From Clostridiales bacterium (lineage in GTDB: Bacteria; Bacillota; Clostridia; Lachnospirales; Lachnospiraceae): a stretch of DNA of 32,897 nt. The DNA is taken from assembly GCA_021201035.1 (NCBI GenBank), contig JAJQFQ010000092.1:1-32897 (forward strand), in the 5' to 3' direction. Numbering within the stretch: the first letter of the stretch is position 1; the number at the start of each line of letters is the position of its first letter. A program made the translations under genes and the position numbers. Below are positions 1-8,591 of the stretch, in pieces. Under the pieces are notes generated by a model. That model saw only the letters and a program-made list of their open reading frames with translations, was not told where the DNA came from and made no database searches.

Positions 1-2
1 AA

Positions 3-545
3 AAGAAAATCTTTGTCCTTCTGGTTACGTTTATAATTCTCTACTGCCTGCTGTTTCCGGCAAGAATGGCCATGGCTGTCACGGACGGACTGACACTCTG
101 GTATCATTCTGTCCTGCCCACCCTGCTTCCCTTCAGCATCTTTTCAAATATCATCATCCGCTCCGGCCTGTTCGACCGCTTCTTCGAACGGCTGCAGCCT
201 GCAGTCAAACGGATTTATCCGGTCCGCAGTCCTCTGATCTATCCGCTCTTTGCCGGATTTTTATTTGGTTTTCCTCTCGGAAGCAAGATCTGCGCCGATC
301 TCTGCCGCGAGGGAAAAATATCTCCGAAAGAAGCAGAGATCATCAGTTCGATCAGCAACAATTTCGGTCCGGCCTTTATCTGTAACTATCTGTATCAGAC
401 TGCTTTCGGCGGACAGATTCCTGCCGCGGTTTTCTTCGCAGCCTGCTATCTGCCGCCGCTGCTCCTGGGACGGCTGTGGCTTATGCGCCTGTCTCCCGAA
501 AACCGGGGAGCCGAAAACAAAAAAGGGCACCCGGATCTCATATAA
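3..545 (+). CDS. ylbJ: Sporulation membrane protein YlbJ, N-terminal part (open at left edge, frameshifted at 3' end)
   Basis: The reading frame is open from the first bases of the window, so the true start lies upstream. It begins with a hydrophobic segment (FVLLVTFIILYCLLF) and continues with a gate/nucleoside-recognition type membrane protein containing GFLFGFPLGSK and ISNNFGPAFICNYL, as expected for YlbJ, which is needed for spore cortex formation in Bacillus. Neighbourhood supports the call: rsmD-coaD-ylbJ is the Bacillus order, and coaD and rsmD are next door here. The frame stops at 545. The C-terminal half continues immediately in the -1 frame (548-961). An A6 run at 519-524 is the likely frameshift point, because one additional A joins the two halves into one protein. 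Identification is good; whether the break is real is unknown. Confidence 0.75.
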   Translation, partial: KKIFVLLVTFIILYCLLFPARMAMAVTDGLTLWYHSVLPTLLPFSIFSNIIIRSGLFDRFFERLQPAVKRIYPVRSPLIYPLFAGFLFGFPLGSKICADLCREGKISPKEAEIISSISNNFGPAFICNYLYQTAFGGQIPAAVFFAACYLPPLLLGRLWLMRLSPENRGAENKKGHPDLI

Positions 546-547
546 AT

Positions 548-961
548 ATGGAGATCATGGATGCCAGTATTATGGACGGTTTTACAACTATGATAAAACT
601 CGCAGGGTACATTATGCTGTCCGCTCTGCTCGCAGATATCATCCGACAGGTTCCCTTATCAGATGACATCCTGCACTGTATCTGCATCGGAGCCGTCGAA
701 ATCACAAACGGTATACATCAGATCAGCCTGCTGTCATCTGACATGGCCGTCCGGGCTGTTCTTGCCGTGGGAATCGTTAATTTCGGCGGATTGTGCGGAT
801 TAAGCCAAACCTGGTCCATCATGCGGTCAACAGGCATACATATCAAAAACTATATCTGTTTTAAACTGCTCTGCAGCCTGTGCGGAATGATTCTTGCAGT
901 CCTCATCCTGCAGTCATCAGATCAGATCAATCTCATCCGTCTTCGTCTCCTGCTCCGATGA
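548..961 (+). CDS. ylbJ: YlbJ C-terminal part, separate frame
   Basis: This carries the second half of YlbJ: an amphipathic start (MEIMDASIMDGFTTMIKLAG), then hydrophobic helices and the motif AVEITNGIHQIS followed by FGGLCGLSQT, which match the second gate domain of the family. The nearest ATG (548) is two bases after the upstream stop codon, and I see no good ribosome site in front of it. Independent translation is therefore less likely than a disrupted single gene. The frame is open back through the A6 tract at 519-524. Its 3' end overlaps the convergent minus-strand gene by 45 bases. Either a real mutation, a base-call error in the A tract, or translational slippage could account for the split. 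Confidence 0.65.
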   Translation: MEIMDASIMDGFTTMIKLAGYIMLSALLADIIRQVPLSDDILHCICIGAVEITNGIHQISLLSSDMAVRAVLAVGIVNFGGLCGLSQTWSIMRSTGIHIKNYICFKLLCSLCGMILAVLILQSSDQINLIRLRLLLR

Positions 962-1522
962 TTCAGACTCTTCCTCCGAATCTTCCGAAGGATACAACTC
1001 GGTCCGGTTTGCCTTAACGATATCATAACAGTTCTGAAGAGAGGACAACAGACCGTCATATTTGGCCTTGGATGTATCGATCGCGTGAATCAGAATATTC
1101 TCCGTATTGCTGAGAAGATTATCTGTATACTCAATCGAAGCCGTACGAATCGCGTTCGCATCGTCGGTAGCCTTGTCAAGAATCTCCTGCGCCTGATTCG
1201 TCGCAATGGATACAACCTCATTCGCCTGGGCATACGCCTGCTGCATGATCTGATGCTCACTGACAAGCTCATTTGTCTGAATCTTTGCCTGTGCAAGAAT
1301 CTCATCCGCTTTCGCCTGCGCGTCCGAGATGATGGCATCCTTATTCGCAATGATCTTCTGATAACGCTTGATCTCCTCCGGCGTCCTCAGGCGAAGCTCA
1401 GTCAAAAGCTCCATAAGCTCCTCTCTGTCAACCACGATCTTCCCTTTTGATAAAGCCTGCGGTTTACAGTTGTCTATGTATTCTTCAATCTCCGCAATGA
1501 TCTGTTCTAAACGGCTGTTCAT
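917..1522 (-). CDS. DivIVA/V-ATPase-subunit-H-like coiled-coil protein
   Basis: A 201-residue soluble protein made almost wholly of charged alanine- and glutamine-rich heptads (QAKADEILAQAKIQTNELV, TNQAQEILDKATDDANAIR), with an acidic serine-rich tail (SEDSEEESESSEQE). This composition resembles the DivIVA-like or 'vacuolar ATPase subunit H' coiled-coil proteins often annotated beside coaD in clostridia. DivIVA-type proteins act in pole or septum organisation, but that role is inferred only. The N-terminal 60 residues (IIAEIEEYIDNCK, VDREELMELLTELR) look DivIVA-like. It has an AAGGAG ribosome site 9 bases before the ATG. It lies about 100 bases after coaD and may share its transcript. It converges with and overlaps ylbJ by 45 bases. 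Confidence 0.7.
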   Translation of the reverse strand: MNSRLEQIIAEIEEYIDNCKPQALSKGKIVVDREELMELLTELRLRTPEEIKRYQKIIANKDAIISDAQAKADEILAQAKIQTNELVSEHQIMQQAYAQANEVVSIATNQAQEILDKATDDANAIRTASIEYTDNLLSNTENILIHAIDTSKAKYDGLLSSLQNCYDIVKANRTELYPSEDSEEESESSEQETKTDEIDLI

Positions 1523-1624
1523 ATGAATAAACTCCTTTCTCTACGTATTCTGTCTATGTAAAACTCGTTTCAGTTACACCATCTGACGCACTTCGCAGCA
1601 AGTGAGAAGCACTGTCCTGAATAG

Positions 1625-2113
1625 TTACCGGCAATCGATATGAAACTTCTCATAAACCTTGCCGATCACAGACTCCGGCACAAACTTGGAGATGTCGCCT
1701 CCGTAGGAAGCCACCTCCTTTACAATCGTAGAACTCAGATAAGAATAAAGCAGACTGGTCGTCAGGAAAATCGTATCCACCTGCTCATTGACTACATGAT
1801 TCGTCTGTGCAATCTGAAGTTCGTATTCAAAATCGGTGACTGCCCGCAGTCCGCGGACAACAATGGTGGCGCCGATGCTTCTCGCGTAATCGGCCGTCAG
1901 ACCATCAAAAGAACTAACCGTCACATTCGGAAGATGCGCCGTCAGTTCTTTTATCATACTAACACGTTCTTCGACAGAAAACAACGGATTTTTTGCATTG
2001 TTTTTTAATACGGCGACATTCAGCTCGTCCACCATTCTGGATGATCTCTCTATGATATCCAGATGTCCGAAGGTAGGCGGGTCAAAGCTCCCCGGATAGA
2101 TTGCTCTTTTCAT
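1625..2113 (-). CDS. coaD: Phosphopantetheine adenylyltransferase (CoaD)
   Basis: CoaD makes dephospho-CoA from 4'-phosphopantetheine and ATP, the fourth step of coenzyme A synthesis in the cytoplasm. The 162-residue length is normal. The N-terminus [21 protein letters not shown] holds the nucleotidyltransferase signature with the (T/H)xGH motif [20 protein letters not shown] and the C-terminal [20 protein letters not shown] are the expected substrate-binding segments. It starts 19 bases after rsmD, with AGGA upstream, and is probably co-transcribed with it, an arrangement conserved across Firmicutes. Confidence 0.97.
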   Translation of the reverse strand: MKRAIYPGSFDPPTFGHLDIIERSSRMVDELNVAVLKNNAKNPLFSVEERVSMIKELTAHLPNVTVSSFDGLTADYARSIGATIVVRGLRAVTDFEYELQIAQTNHVVNEQVDTIFLTTSLLYSYLSSTIVKEVASYGGDISKFVPESVIGKVYEKFHIDCR

Positions 2114-2132
2114 TTTTCCTGACTGACAAAAG

Positions 2133-2687
2133 TCAGTTCCCCCTTTTCATAAAAATGTGCTGATTGGTTTTGTATGTTTTAATCCGGTATATATCAAATC
2201 CTTTTCCGGACAGATCCTCCGGCGAAAAATCAAGCGATTCCTCCACGATGATCATCGTCTCCTGACGGCACAGGGAGGAATTTTTTAAACAGGAAAGGAC
2301 TTCACCGGCCATACCGCGCCCGTAAGGCGGATCCACAAAAATAATGTCAAATACATACTTCCCTTCAAGTGAGCGCAATGCCGTCATAAAATCCATACAT
2401 TTCAGCTCAGCTACCGCCTGAAATTTTGTAAATTCGATATTTTCCCGAATACACGCCGCCGCTTTCCGGCTGCTGTCCACAAAGACAGCTTTTTTTGCCC
2501 CCCGGCTGAGCGCTTCCAGACCGATTCCGCCGGATCCGGCAAACAGATCCAGGAAAACGGCTCCCGGTATATCATTCTGAATGATATTAAATAACGTTTC
2601 CTTAATCCGGTCTGTCGTCGGGCGGGTGTCAAGGCCCTTTACCGTCTTCAGCGGCATGCTGCGGGCCGTACCTCCGATAATCCTCAT
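2133..2687 (-). CDS. rsmD: 16S rRNA (guanine966-N2)-methyltransferase RsmD
   Basis: RsmD methylates N2 of G966 in 16S rRNA during 30S assembly using S-adenosylmethionine. The protein begins [18 protein letters not shown] and has the SAM-binding loop [20 protein letters not shown] at about residues 43-62. The catalytic motif DPPY sits in [11 protein letters not shown]. Length (184) is typical. Two adjacent ATG codons exist; I chose the second because it lies 6 bases from AGGAG, against 3 for the first. It is followed at once by coaD. The 74-base gap from pgsA upstream has no clear terminator, so read-through from the yicC operon is possible. Confidence 0.95.
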   Translation of the reverse strand: MRIIGGTARSMPLKTVKGLDTRPTTDRIKETLFNIIQNDIPGAVFLDLFAGSGGIGLEALSRGAKKAVFVDSSRKAAACIRENIEFTKFQAVAELKCMDFMTALRSLEGKYVFDIIFVDPPYGRGMAGEVLSCLKNSSLCRQETMIIVEESLDFSPEDLSGKGFDIYRIKTYKTNQHIFMKRGN

Positions 2688-2764
2688 CATTTACTCCTGA
2701 CTCTGTCTGTTGTTTTTCTCTACGACCTGAGAATCATTCAAAAACAACGGAACGATTCACGGCA

Positions 2765-3331
2765 TTAATCCTGTTCCTTTAAAACATCTTTGTTCTTTGC
2801 AAGATAGTCGATCAGAGAAATCGCCGTCAGCACCAACGCAATATACAGCACAATCTCCGCCAGTATATAGATGAGATCAACACCGCCGATAAAAAGACTG
2901 CAGGCACAGTTCAGGATCAGCAGGATGATGGCAGCCATCTGAAAAGTCGTCTTAAACTTCCCCCACATGCTGGCTGCGATCACGATCTGGTGATCTGCCG
3001 CGATCAGGCGGAAGCCGCTGATAATAAACTCACGAGCAATGATGATGATCACAATCCAGGACGGGATCTTCTCAAGCTCGACCAGACAAATCAGGGCGGA
3101 ACAGACGAGAAGCTTGTCCGCCAGCGGATCCATAAACTTCCCGAAATTCGTAACCAGATTATATTTCCGGGCAATCTTTCCGTCCAGCATATCCGTCAGG
3201 CTGGCGACGATAAAAATGATCAGTGATATTATCGGAGCCGCTTTTCCCAGACCGATGTCCGCCAGAAGGAAAAAAACAAAAAACGGAATCAATATCACAC
3301 GAAACATGGTCAGTTTATTCGGTAAATTCAT
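2765..3331 (-). CDS. pgsA: CDP-diacylglycerol--glycerol-3-phosphate 3-phosphatidyltransferase
   Basis: PgsA joins CDP-diacylglycerol and glycerol-3-phosphate to give phosphatidylglycerol phosphate, the committed step to anionic membrane lipids. The CDP-alcohol phosphotransferase signature is complete: DMLDGKIARKYN followed by GKFMDPLADK, giving the D..DG..AR........G...D...D pattern. It begins MNLPNKLTMFRVILIPFF, typical for PgsA, and has several hydrophobic helices over 188 residues. GGGAG precedes the ATG, and it starts 13 bases after rimO, so it is the last clear gene of the yicC operon. Confidence 0.96.
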   Translation of the reverse strand: MNLPNKLTMFRVILIPFFVFFLLADIGLGKAAPIISLIIFIVASLTDMLDGKIARKYNLVTNFGKFMDPLADKLLVCSALICLVELEKIPSWIVIIIIAREFIISGFRLIAADHQIVIAASMWGKFKTTFQMAAIILLILNCACSLFIGGVDLIYILAEIVLYIALVLTAISLIDYLAKNKDVLKEQD

Positions 3332-3344
3332 AATTTTCTCCCAT

Positions 3345-4667
3345 TCAGATCAGTTCCCCGATCAGGTCATATTCATACGCACCCGTAATCTTCACTTTTG
3401 CAAAGTCACCGCTCATCAGTTCCTGATCGGTATTGATAAATACATATCCGTCAATATCCGGTGCATCCCGGTAGCTCCTGCCAATATAGGCATTCTCATC
3501 CGACACTTTGCCCTCAATCATAACAAGCAGCTCGGAGCCGATCATATCGGCATTTTTGTCCATAATGATCTCCTCCTGCAGTTCCATCACTTCCGCCTGC
3601 CATGCAGCGCAGGTTGCCTCATCAATCTGATCCGGATAATCCGCAGCAGGCGTATTCTCCTCCCGGGAATATTCAAAAGCACCGAGCCTGTCAAACTCTG
3701 TCCGGTTGATAAACTCCATCAGTTCCTCGTGCTGCTCCCGGGTCTCCCCCGGGAATCCGCAGATCAGTGTCGTACGCAACGCGATATCAGGAATAGCCGT
3801 CCGCAGCGCCGTAATTCTCTCCTCCAGCGTCTCGCGGCTGGTACGGCGTCCCATTTTCTTTAAAACAGCCGTACTGATATGCTGAATCGGCATATCAATA
3901 TAATGACAAACCTTGTCATTATCCCGGATTGCCTCAATCAGTTCGTCATAAATCTCCTCCGGATAACAATACATCAGGCGAATCCAGTAAAGACCAGGTA
4001 TCTTGTTCAGTTCATTTAAAAGCAGGTGAAGGGATTTTTTCCCATACAGATCTATACCGTAAAGCGTCGTCTCCTGTGCTACCAGAATCAGTTCTTTTAC
4101 TCCCTGAGCCACAAGCTCTTTTGCCTCCGTGAGCAGCGTATTCATCGGTACGCTCCGATACGGTCCCCGGATGGAAGGTATGATACAGTAGGTACACCGC
4201 TTATCGCAACCCTCCGCAATCTTTAAATGCGCATAGTGGCCTCCGGTGGAAACACTTCGCTTTGCCGCATGCTTTTCGATACCCTGTAATTCCTCATAAG
4301 CCTGATATTTCTGTCTGGCAAGCACGAGGGTGACCGCATTCAGGATATGTTCAGTGGAATTAGTGCCCAGAACCGCGTCAACCTCCGGTATCTCGGTCAG
4401 AATCTCCTCCCGGTAGCGCTCTGCCAGACACCCGCAGACGATCAGCGCCATGCAGGAGCCCTGTGTCCGGTAAGAAGCCATCTCCAGTATAGTCTGAATA
4501 CTCTCCTCCTTTGCGTCGCGGATAAAGCAGCAGGTATTGATCACAATGATATCCGCTTCCGCCTCGTCATCCGTCATCGTATAATTGTGCTCTACCAGCT
4601 TCCCAAGCATGTATTCAGAATCAACCAGATTCTTGTCGCATCCCAGAGAAATAAATAATATTTTCAT
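3345..4667 (-). CDS. rimO: Ribosomal protein S12 methylthiotransferase RimO
   Basis: RimO is a radical-SAM enzyme with two iron-sulfur clusters that adds a methylthio group to an aspartate of ribosomal protein S12. Visible parts are the N-terminal UPF0004 domain (MKILFISLGCDKNLVDSEYM, cysteines at GC, NTC and CGC), the radical-SAM CxxxCxxC in AEGCDKRCTYCIIPSIRG, and a C-terminal TRAM domain ending with VKITGAYEYDLIGEL. I start it at the ATG at 4667, five bases from GGGGAG, rather than the GTG two codons upstream. It is 440 residues, the normal size, and it lies between rpoZ and pgsA in the operon. Confidence 0.95.
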   Translation of the reverse strand: MKILFISLGCDKNLVDSEYMLGKLVEHNYTMTDDEAEADIIVINTCCFIRDAKEESIQTILEMASYRTQGSCMALIVCGCLAERYREEILTEIPEVDAVLGTNSTEHILNAVTLVLARQKYQAYEELQGIEKHAAKRSVSTGGHYAHLKIAEGCDKRCTYCIIPSIRGPYRSVPMNTLLTEAKELVAQGVKELILVAQETTLYGIDLYGKKSLHLLLNELNKIPGLYWIRLMYCYPEEIYDELIEAIRDNDKVCHYIDMPIQHISTAVLKKMGRRTSRETLEERITALRTAIPDIALRTTLICGFPGETREQHEELMEFINRTEFDRLGAFEYSREENTPAADYPDQIDEATCAAWQAEVMELQEEIIMDKNADMIGSELLVMIEGKVSDENAYIGRSYRDAPDIDGYVFINTDQELMSGDFAKVKITGAYEYDLIGELI

Positions 4668-4687
4668 GTCCACTCCCCGGATAAAGA

Positions 4688-4939
4688 TTATGCGTCCTCC
4701 TCATCGTCCTCACCGAGGATACGGACATCTTCATTATAAAGCTCCTCAACGGCGATCGATAAAGGTTTTTTATTTTCCGCGTTTTTAACATTCGTCTCAG
4801 CGCCGGCGATAATCTGGCGGGCGCGTTTCGCCGACGCGATCACAATGGAATAGCGGCTGTTTACAACCGGCATCTCTCCTATATTATCAGCTTCCTTATT
4901 CACAACTTTCATTAATTCTACATAAGACGGGTGTATCAT
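4688..4939 (-). CDS. rpoZ: RNA polymerase omega subunit
   Basis: Omega assists folding and assembly of the beta-prime subunit of RNA polymerase. The 83-residue protein begins MIHPSYVELMKVVNKEAD and contains NSRYSIVIASAKRARQII, the conserved omega core, with an acidic tail (EDDEEDA). The start is set by a 4-base ATGA overlap with the gmk stop codon, indicating translational coupling. The gmk-rpoZ pairing is widely conserved in Firmicutes. An extended frame upstream merely runs into gmk in another frame. Confidence 0.93.
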   Translation of the reverse strand: MIHPSYVELMKVVNKEADNIGEMPVVNSRYSIVIASAKRARQIIAGAETNVKNAENKKPLSIAVEELYNEDVRILGEDDEEDA

Positions 4940-5577
4940 ATCTGTTCTCCCTTCACATATTTTTTCAGATCCTGTTTTATATCTTCCATACGGCTGAGCC
5001 TGTGTCTCATGCGGCATCGTTCACTGCGTATAATATGATGAACCTCCTCCACACACGCATCCAGATCATCATTGATGATCAGATAATCATAAACCTCGCA
5101 GCCGTCCGCTTCCTCAACCGCACGGGTCAGCCGTGAATGAATGACCTCGGGTGTCTCTGTCCCTCTGCCGACCAGCCGGTCTCTTAATATCCGTGCAGAC
5201 GGCGGTGTGACAAATATCAGCAGCGTATCCGGAAATCGTTCCCGGATCTGGAGGGCTCCCTGAATCTCAATCTCCAGAATCACATTCCTGCAGGCCGACA
5301 GCTGTTCCGCCACATAAGATCTGGGCGTACCGTAATAGTTATCCACATACCGGGCATATTCCAGCAGCTCATCATCCGCGATCATCTGCTCAAACTCTTC
5401 CGTCGTCTTAAAAAAATATTCCCTGCCTTCTGTCTCTCCCGGCCGGGGCTGCCGTGTCGTCGCCGAAACAGACAGCGCATATTCATCGGGATAACGGGAT
5501 AAAAGCTCTTTCATGATCGTACCCTTCCCCGACCCGGCAAATCCCGAAAGAACGATCAAAAATCCTGTATCTCTCAT
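4936..5577 (-). CDS. gmk: Guanylate kinase
   Basis: Gmk phosphorylates GMP to GDP with ATP. The P-loop is visible at the N-terminus (LSGFAGSGKGTI), followed by the GMP-binding segment SVSATTRQPRPGETEGREYFF and VILEIEIQGALQIRERFP. It has 213 residues from the ATG at 5577, close to the usual 200-210. That ATG follows GGGAGG located inside the 3' end of remA; the longer open frame upstream overlaps remA and is discarded. It follows remA by one base and overlaps rpoZ by four. Confidence 0.95.
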   Translation of the reverse strand: MRDTGFLIVLSGFAGSGKGTIMKELLSRYPDEYALSVSATTRQPRPGETEGREYFFKTTEEFEQMIADDELLEYARYVDNYYGTPRSYVAEQLSACRNVILEIEIQGALQIRERFPDTLLIFVTPPSARILRDRLVGRGTETPEVIHSRLTRAVEEADGCEVYDYLIINDDLDACVEEVHHIIRSERCRMRHRLSRMEDIKQDLKKYVKGEQI

Positions 5578-5578
5578 A

Positions 5579-5827
5579 TCATTCCACCTCCCTGTCCTGA
5601 CAGCGCCCTGCCAGCGTCTCCGGTTGAAGGGCAGATAAAACAATGTATTTTGTGTCCGTAGCGATCACGCTTTTCGTCCTCCGTCCCTGTGTCGCGTCAA
5701 TCAGCGACTCGGTCTCCTTCGCTCTCTGAACCATTCGTTTCGCCGGAGCCGAATCCGGGTTAATGATGGTAACTACCTTATCCGTATTCAGGATATTGCC
5801 AAACCCGATATTGATAAAACCTGACAT
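5579..5827 (-). CDS. remA: RemA-family extracellular matrix regulator (DUF370)
   Basis: An 82-residue protein with the DUF370/RemA signature: MSGFINIGFGNILNTDKVVTI, then SAPAKRMVQRAKE and IDATQGRRTKSVIATDT. In Bacillus subtilis RemA is a DNA-binding activator of biofilm matrix genes that assembles into ring-like oligomers. The yicC-remA-gmk-rpoZ order here is the conserved Firmicute order. I start at the ATG at 5827, five bases after GAGG; the GTG two codons upstream would sit on the ribosome site itself. The C-terminal SALQPETLAGRCQDREVE is normal in length. Confidence 0.93.
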   Translation of the reverse strand: MSGFINIGFGNILNTDKVVTIINPDSAPAKRMVQRAKETESLIDATQGRRTKSVIATDTKYIVLSALQPETLAGRCQDREVE

Positions 5828-5841
5828 AACCACCTCTGATA

Positions 5842-6720
5842 TTATTCGACGTTTTGTATCTGTTCTCTGACCTTTTCAATCTCTGTTTTCAACTCGATTG
5901 CTGTATTCGACGTCTCCAGATCATTTGCCTTGGACAAAATCGTATTAGCCTCCCGGTTCATCTCCTGTGCGATAAAATCAAGCTTACGCCCGACGCCGTC
6001 TCCACCCTCAAGTGTATCCAGCATGGACTGAATATGCGCCCGCAGACGAACCGTCTCCTCATCCGTACAGATCCTATCCGCGAACAGCACCATCTCCGTC
6101 GAAAGCCGTGCCTCGTCCATCTGGACGTCACCGAGAAGCTCATGGACCTTAGCCTCCAGCCTGCTGCGGTATTCAGCCAGAATCTCAGGCGCTCTTGCTT
6201 CCACTTTATCAACACCCAGCAGCATGTTCTGAAGCTTTGACAAAAGATCCTCCTTCAGACGTGCACCTTCACTCAGCCGTCCGTCCACAAACTGTTCCAG
6301 AGCTGTGCGGAGTGTCCGCTCCAGAAGAATCCATATCTCCTCCTCATCCAGAGGCTGTTCTTCCATAGAAAAGACCTCCGGATACCGTGAAAGCGCCGCT
6401 GCGCTGATATCGCTGGGCAGTCCGAAATCCGCCGCTATATTTTCAACATAAGAAAGATACTCTGCGGCCAGCTCACGGTTATATTTTACCGCGGCGGAAT
6501 GGCCGGATAATTCCTCATATGTAATAAATATATCCACCTTGCCCCGCTGAATATAATCCTTCAGCAACGCCCGAATCGCCGTCTCAAAAACATTCAGTTT
6601 CTTAGGCATTCGGATATTGATATCAAAATATCTGTGATTCACCGACTTAATCTCTGCCGTAATTCTGCGGTACTCGTCGGTATTCTCACAGCGCCCGAAT
6701 CCGGTCATGCTCTTTATCAT
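5842..6720 (-). CDS. yicC: YicC family endoribonuclease
   Basis: A 292-residue YicC-family protein. It begins MIKSMTGFGRCE, the family hallmark, with EIKSVNHRYFDINIRMP next and a C-terminal block KLDFIAQEMNREANTILSKA. Escherichia coli YicC has been characterised as an endoribonuclease affecting stress and small-RNA turnover; the clostridial role is inferred. It is the first gene of the operon yicC-remA-gmk-rpoZ-rimO-pgsA. A near-consensus promoter lies 42 bases upstream of its ATG. Confidence 0.95.
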   Translation of the reverse strand: MIKSMTGFGRCENTDEYRRITAEIKSVNHRYFDINIRMPKKLNVFETAIRALLKDYIQRGKVDIFITYEELSGHSAAVKYNRELAAEYLSYVENIAADFGLPSDISAAALSRYPEVFSMEEQPLDEEEIWILLERTLRTALEQFVDGRLSEGARLKEDLLSKLQNMLLGVDKVEARAPEILAEYRSRLEAKVHELLGDVQMDEARLSTEMVLFADRICTDEETVRLRAHIQSMLDTLEGGDGVGRKLDFIAQEMNREANTILSKANDLETSNTAIELKTEIEKVREQIQNVE

Positions 6721-6761
6721 GATCTGCTCCTGTAATGAAATAAATGTTTACAATTCAATCT

Positions 6762-6790
6762 ATTATACGTTTTTTTATCTGTGAAGTCAA
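6762..6790 (-). promoter_or_regulatory. Sigma-A promoter of the yicC operon
   Basis: On the minus strand TTGACT (6785-6790) and a perfect TATAAT (6762-6767) are separated by exactly 17 bases. It lies just upstream of yicC in the gap after rqcH, so it should drive yicC-remA-gmk-rpoZ-rimO-pgsA independently of rqcH. Confidence 0.88.
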
Positions 6791-6806
6791 TTTCAAAAAA
6801 ATGATT

Positions 6807-8546
6807 TTAACCGGAAACCAGTTCAATCGCCGAGATATCCGGTATACCGACCATGGAATAATTGGTGTAATAGATCACAAACCCGGGTCTGCCTTTATTC
6901 GGTTTTTTGACGTTCTTCTTCTGCAGATAATCGATTTCCACCTTCTCACTTCCTCTGCCCCTGGAATAAAATGCCGCCAGCGCCGCGGCTTCCTCGAAGG
7001 TACGATCAGGAAGTTCACCGGTCTTTGTCTTTACCAGAACGTGGGAACCGGGCATCTGCTTCGCGTGAAACCACCAGTCATTCCCCTCCGAGAAACGAAA
7101 CGTCAGTTCATCATTCTGCAAATTATTTTTCCCGACATAAATATCGAAACCGTCTGCGCTTCGGTAATGCCAGGGACGGCTTTTCTGCTGTTGTTTCTTA
7201 CGGCCGGATTTCTGGCGGATATATCCGCTCTGAACCAGTTCCTCCCGGATCTGTGACAGATCGGCTTCGGACCCGGCGATATCCAGGGCCGCGGCAACGG
7301 AATCCAGATGCTCAATTTCCATGCGGGTCTCCTCAATCAGACCGGTCAGGGCTTCGTTTGTACGTTTCAGTTTCCCGTACCGGTCGAAATATTTCTTCGC
7401 ATTCTCCTGCGGCGTCAGGTCGGGATCAAGGGGAATCCGTACCATTTCATTTGTATAATAATTAAGTGCTTCGAACCCTTTGGAACCCTCCGGCACCTGA
7501 TATCCGTATGTGTGAATCAGTTCTCCGTAAATTCTGTATTTTTCCCTTTTGTCCGTGTCCTTCAGCTGTCTGGCCTGAAGGTCATATTTTTTACGGTTCC
7601 GCTCCAGATTGATAGATACGATATGACGCAGATCGGCGGATTTCTGCCGGATGCGCGTATAAGCATTTTTTTCCGCATAAAAGCTTTCCAACACTGCAGA
7701 AACAGACGCATACGGCTCATCGATACAGTCAGCATAGGAATACAGCGGCAGAGATGAAAACTCCGTCGGCACACCGCCTTTTCTGTATATATGCGGTTCA
7801 AACCTGCCCTCCCGGATCTGTGCCATGGCAGCGCAGAAGCCGTCTGCCAAAACAAACCATTGCTGCACTGTCACCGAAGCGCAGGAGGCGTGGCCGTCAA
7901 TACCGGCGCGATAACAAAATTCATTTGCCATCAGCGGACTGATACCGATGTAAGAACCGTAGATGGCCTTTGAAACCACGGACGGCTTTTGGGAAATTGT
8001 CTTTATAAATCCGTCCGCCGTTTCTGTCAATGGCGACTTTTTCCCTTCCTGTACGGGGATAAAATAGGAACGGCCGGGCAGCACCTCGCGCACGGAACTG
8101 ACCTGCGCAGATATGTGCTTAATGCTGTCCAGAATCTTATCCTGATCATCCGTAAATATGATATTGCTGTGCTTTCCCATCAGCTCTACGATCAGCTTTT
8201 TCTTACAGAGATCTCCAAGATCATCCAGATGCTCCACCTCAAACACGAGAATCCGTTCCATTGACGGCTGTGTAACGGAAAGAATGCGTCCGTTCGCAAT
8301 GTGCTTGCGCAGAAGCATACAGAAATTGGGCGCGGTCATCGGGCTCGGTTTATTCTGCTCTGTCAGATAAGCTAGCGGTAAAGAAGCGCCGGCAGACAAA
8401 AGCAGCCGCCTCTGACCGTTTTGTCCCTTCAACGTAAGCAGCAGTTCGTCCGTCTCCGGCTGCGCGATCTTGCTGATGCGCACACCGGAAAGTTCTTTAT
8501 TCAAATCGTATGCCAAATTGGCAACGACAATTCCGTCAAGAGCCAT
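6807..8546 (-). CDS. rqcH: NFACT protein RqcH/FbpA-like (ribosome quality control)
   Basis: A 579-residue NFACT-family protein, earlier called fibronectin-binding protein. In Bacillus subtilis, RqcH binds obstructed 50S subunits and recruits alanine tRNA to add C-terminal alanine tails. The N-terminal NFACT-N domain starts MALDGIVVANLAYDLNKELSG and includes RISKIAQPETDELLLTL. A central coiled coil (about 290-440) is followed by the NFACT-R domain with DIYVGKNNLQNDELTF and WWFHAKQMPGSHVLV. GGAGG precedes the ATG. The yicC promoter lies after its stop codon. Start, length and domains look intact. Confidence 0.94.
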   Translation of the reverse strand: MALDGIVVANLAYDLNKELSGVRISKIAQPETDELLLTLKGQNGQRRLLLSAGASLPLAYLTEQNKPSPMTAPNFCMLLRKHIANGRILSVTQPSMERILVFEVEHLDDLGDLCKKKLIVELMGKHSNIIFTDDQDKILDSIKHISAQVSSVREVLPGRSYFIPVQEGKKSPLTETADGFIKTISQKPSVVSKAIYGSYIGISPLMANEFCYRAGIDGHASCASVTVQQWFVLADGFCAAMAQIREGRFEPHIYRKGGVPTEFSSLPLYSYADCIDEPYASVSAVLESFYAEKNAYTRIRQKSADLRHIVSINLERNRKKYDLQARQLKDTDKREKYRIYGELIHTYGYQVPEGSKGFEALNYYTNEMVRIPLDPDLTPQENAKKYFDRYGKLKRTNEALTGLIEETRMEIEHLDSVAAALDIAGSEADLSQIREELVQSGYIRQKSGRKKQQQKSRPWHYRSADGFDIYVGKNNLQNDELTFRFSEGNDWWFHAKQMPGSHVLVKTKTGELPDRTFEEAAALAAFYSRGRGSEKVEIDYLQKKNVKKPNKGRPGFVIYYTNYSMVGIPDISAIELVSG

Positions 8547-8591
8547 ATCGTTCCTCCCTCAGCAGTGTTTCATAAAAATATGTGCAATAAT

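Noticed and set aside
1085-1450. Leu/Arg-rich open frame on the plus strand
   Set aside because: Antisense to the coiled-coil gene 917-1522; the pattern reflects heptad repeats read backwards.
3039-3863. 274-residue open frame on the plus strand
   Set aside because: It lies antisense to pgsA and rimO, which are certain genes; its composition is that of a reverse-strand shadow and it has no ribosome site.
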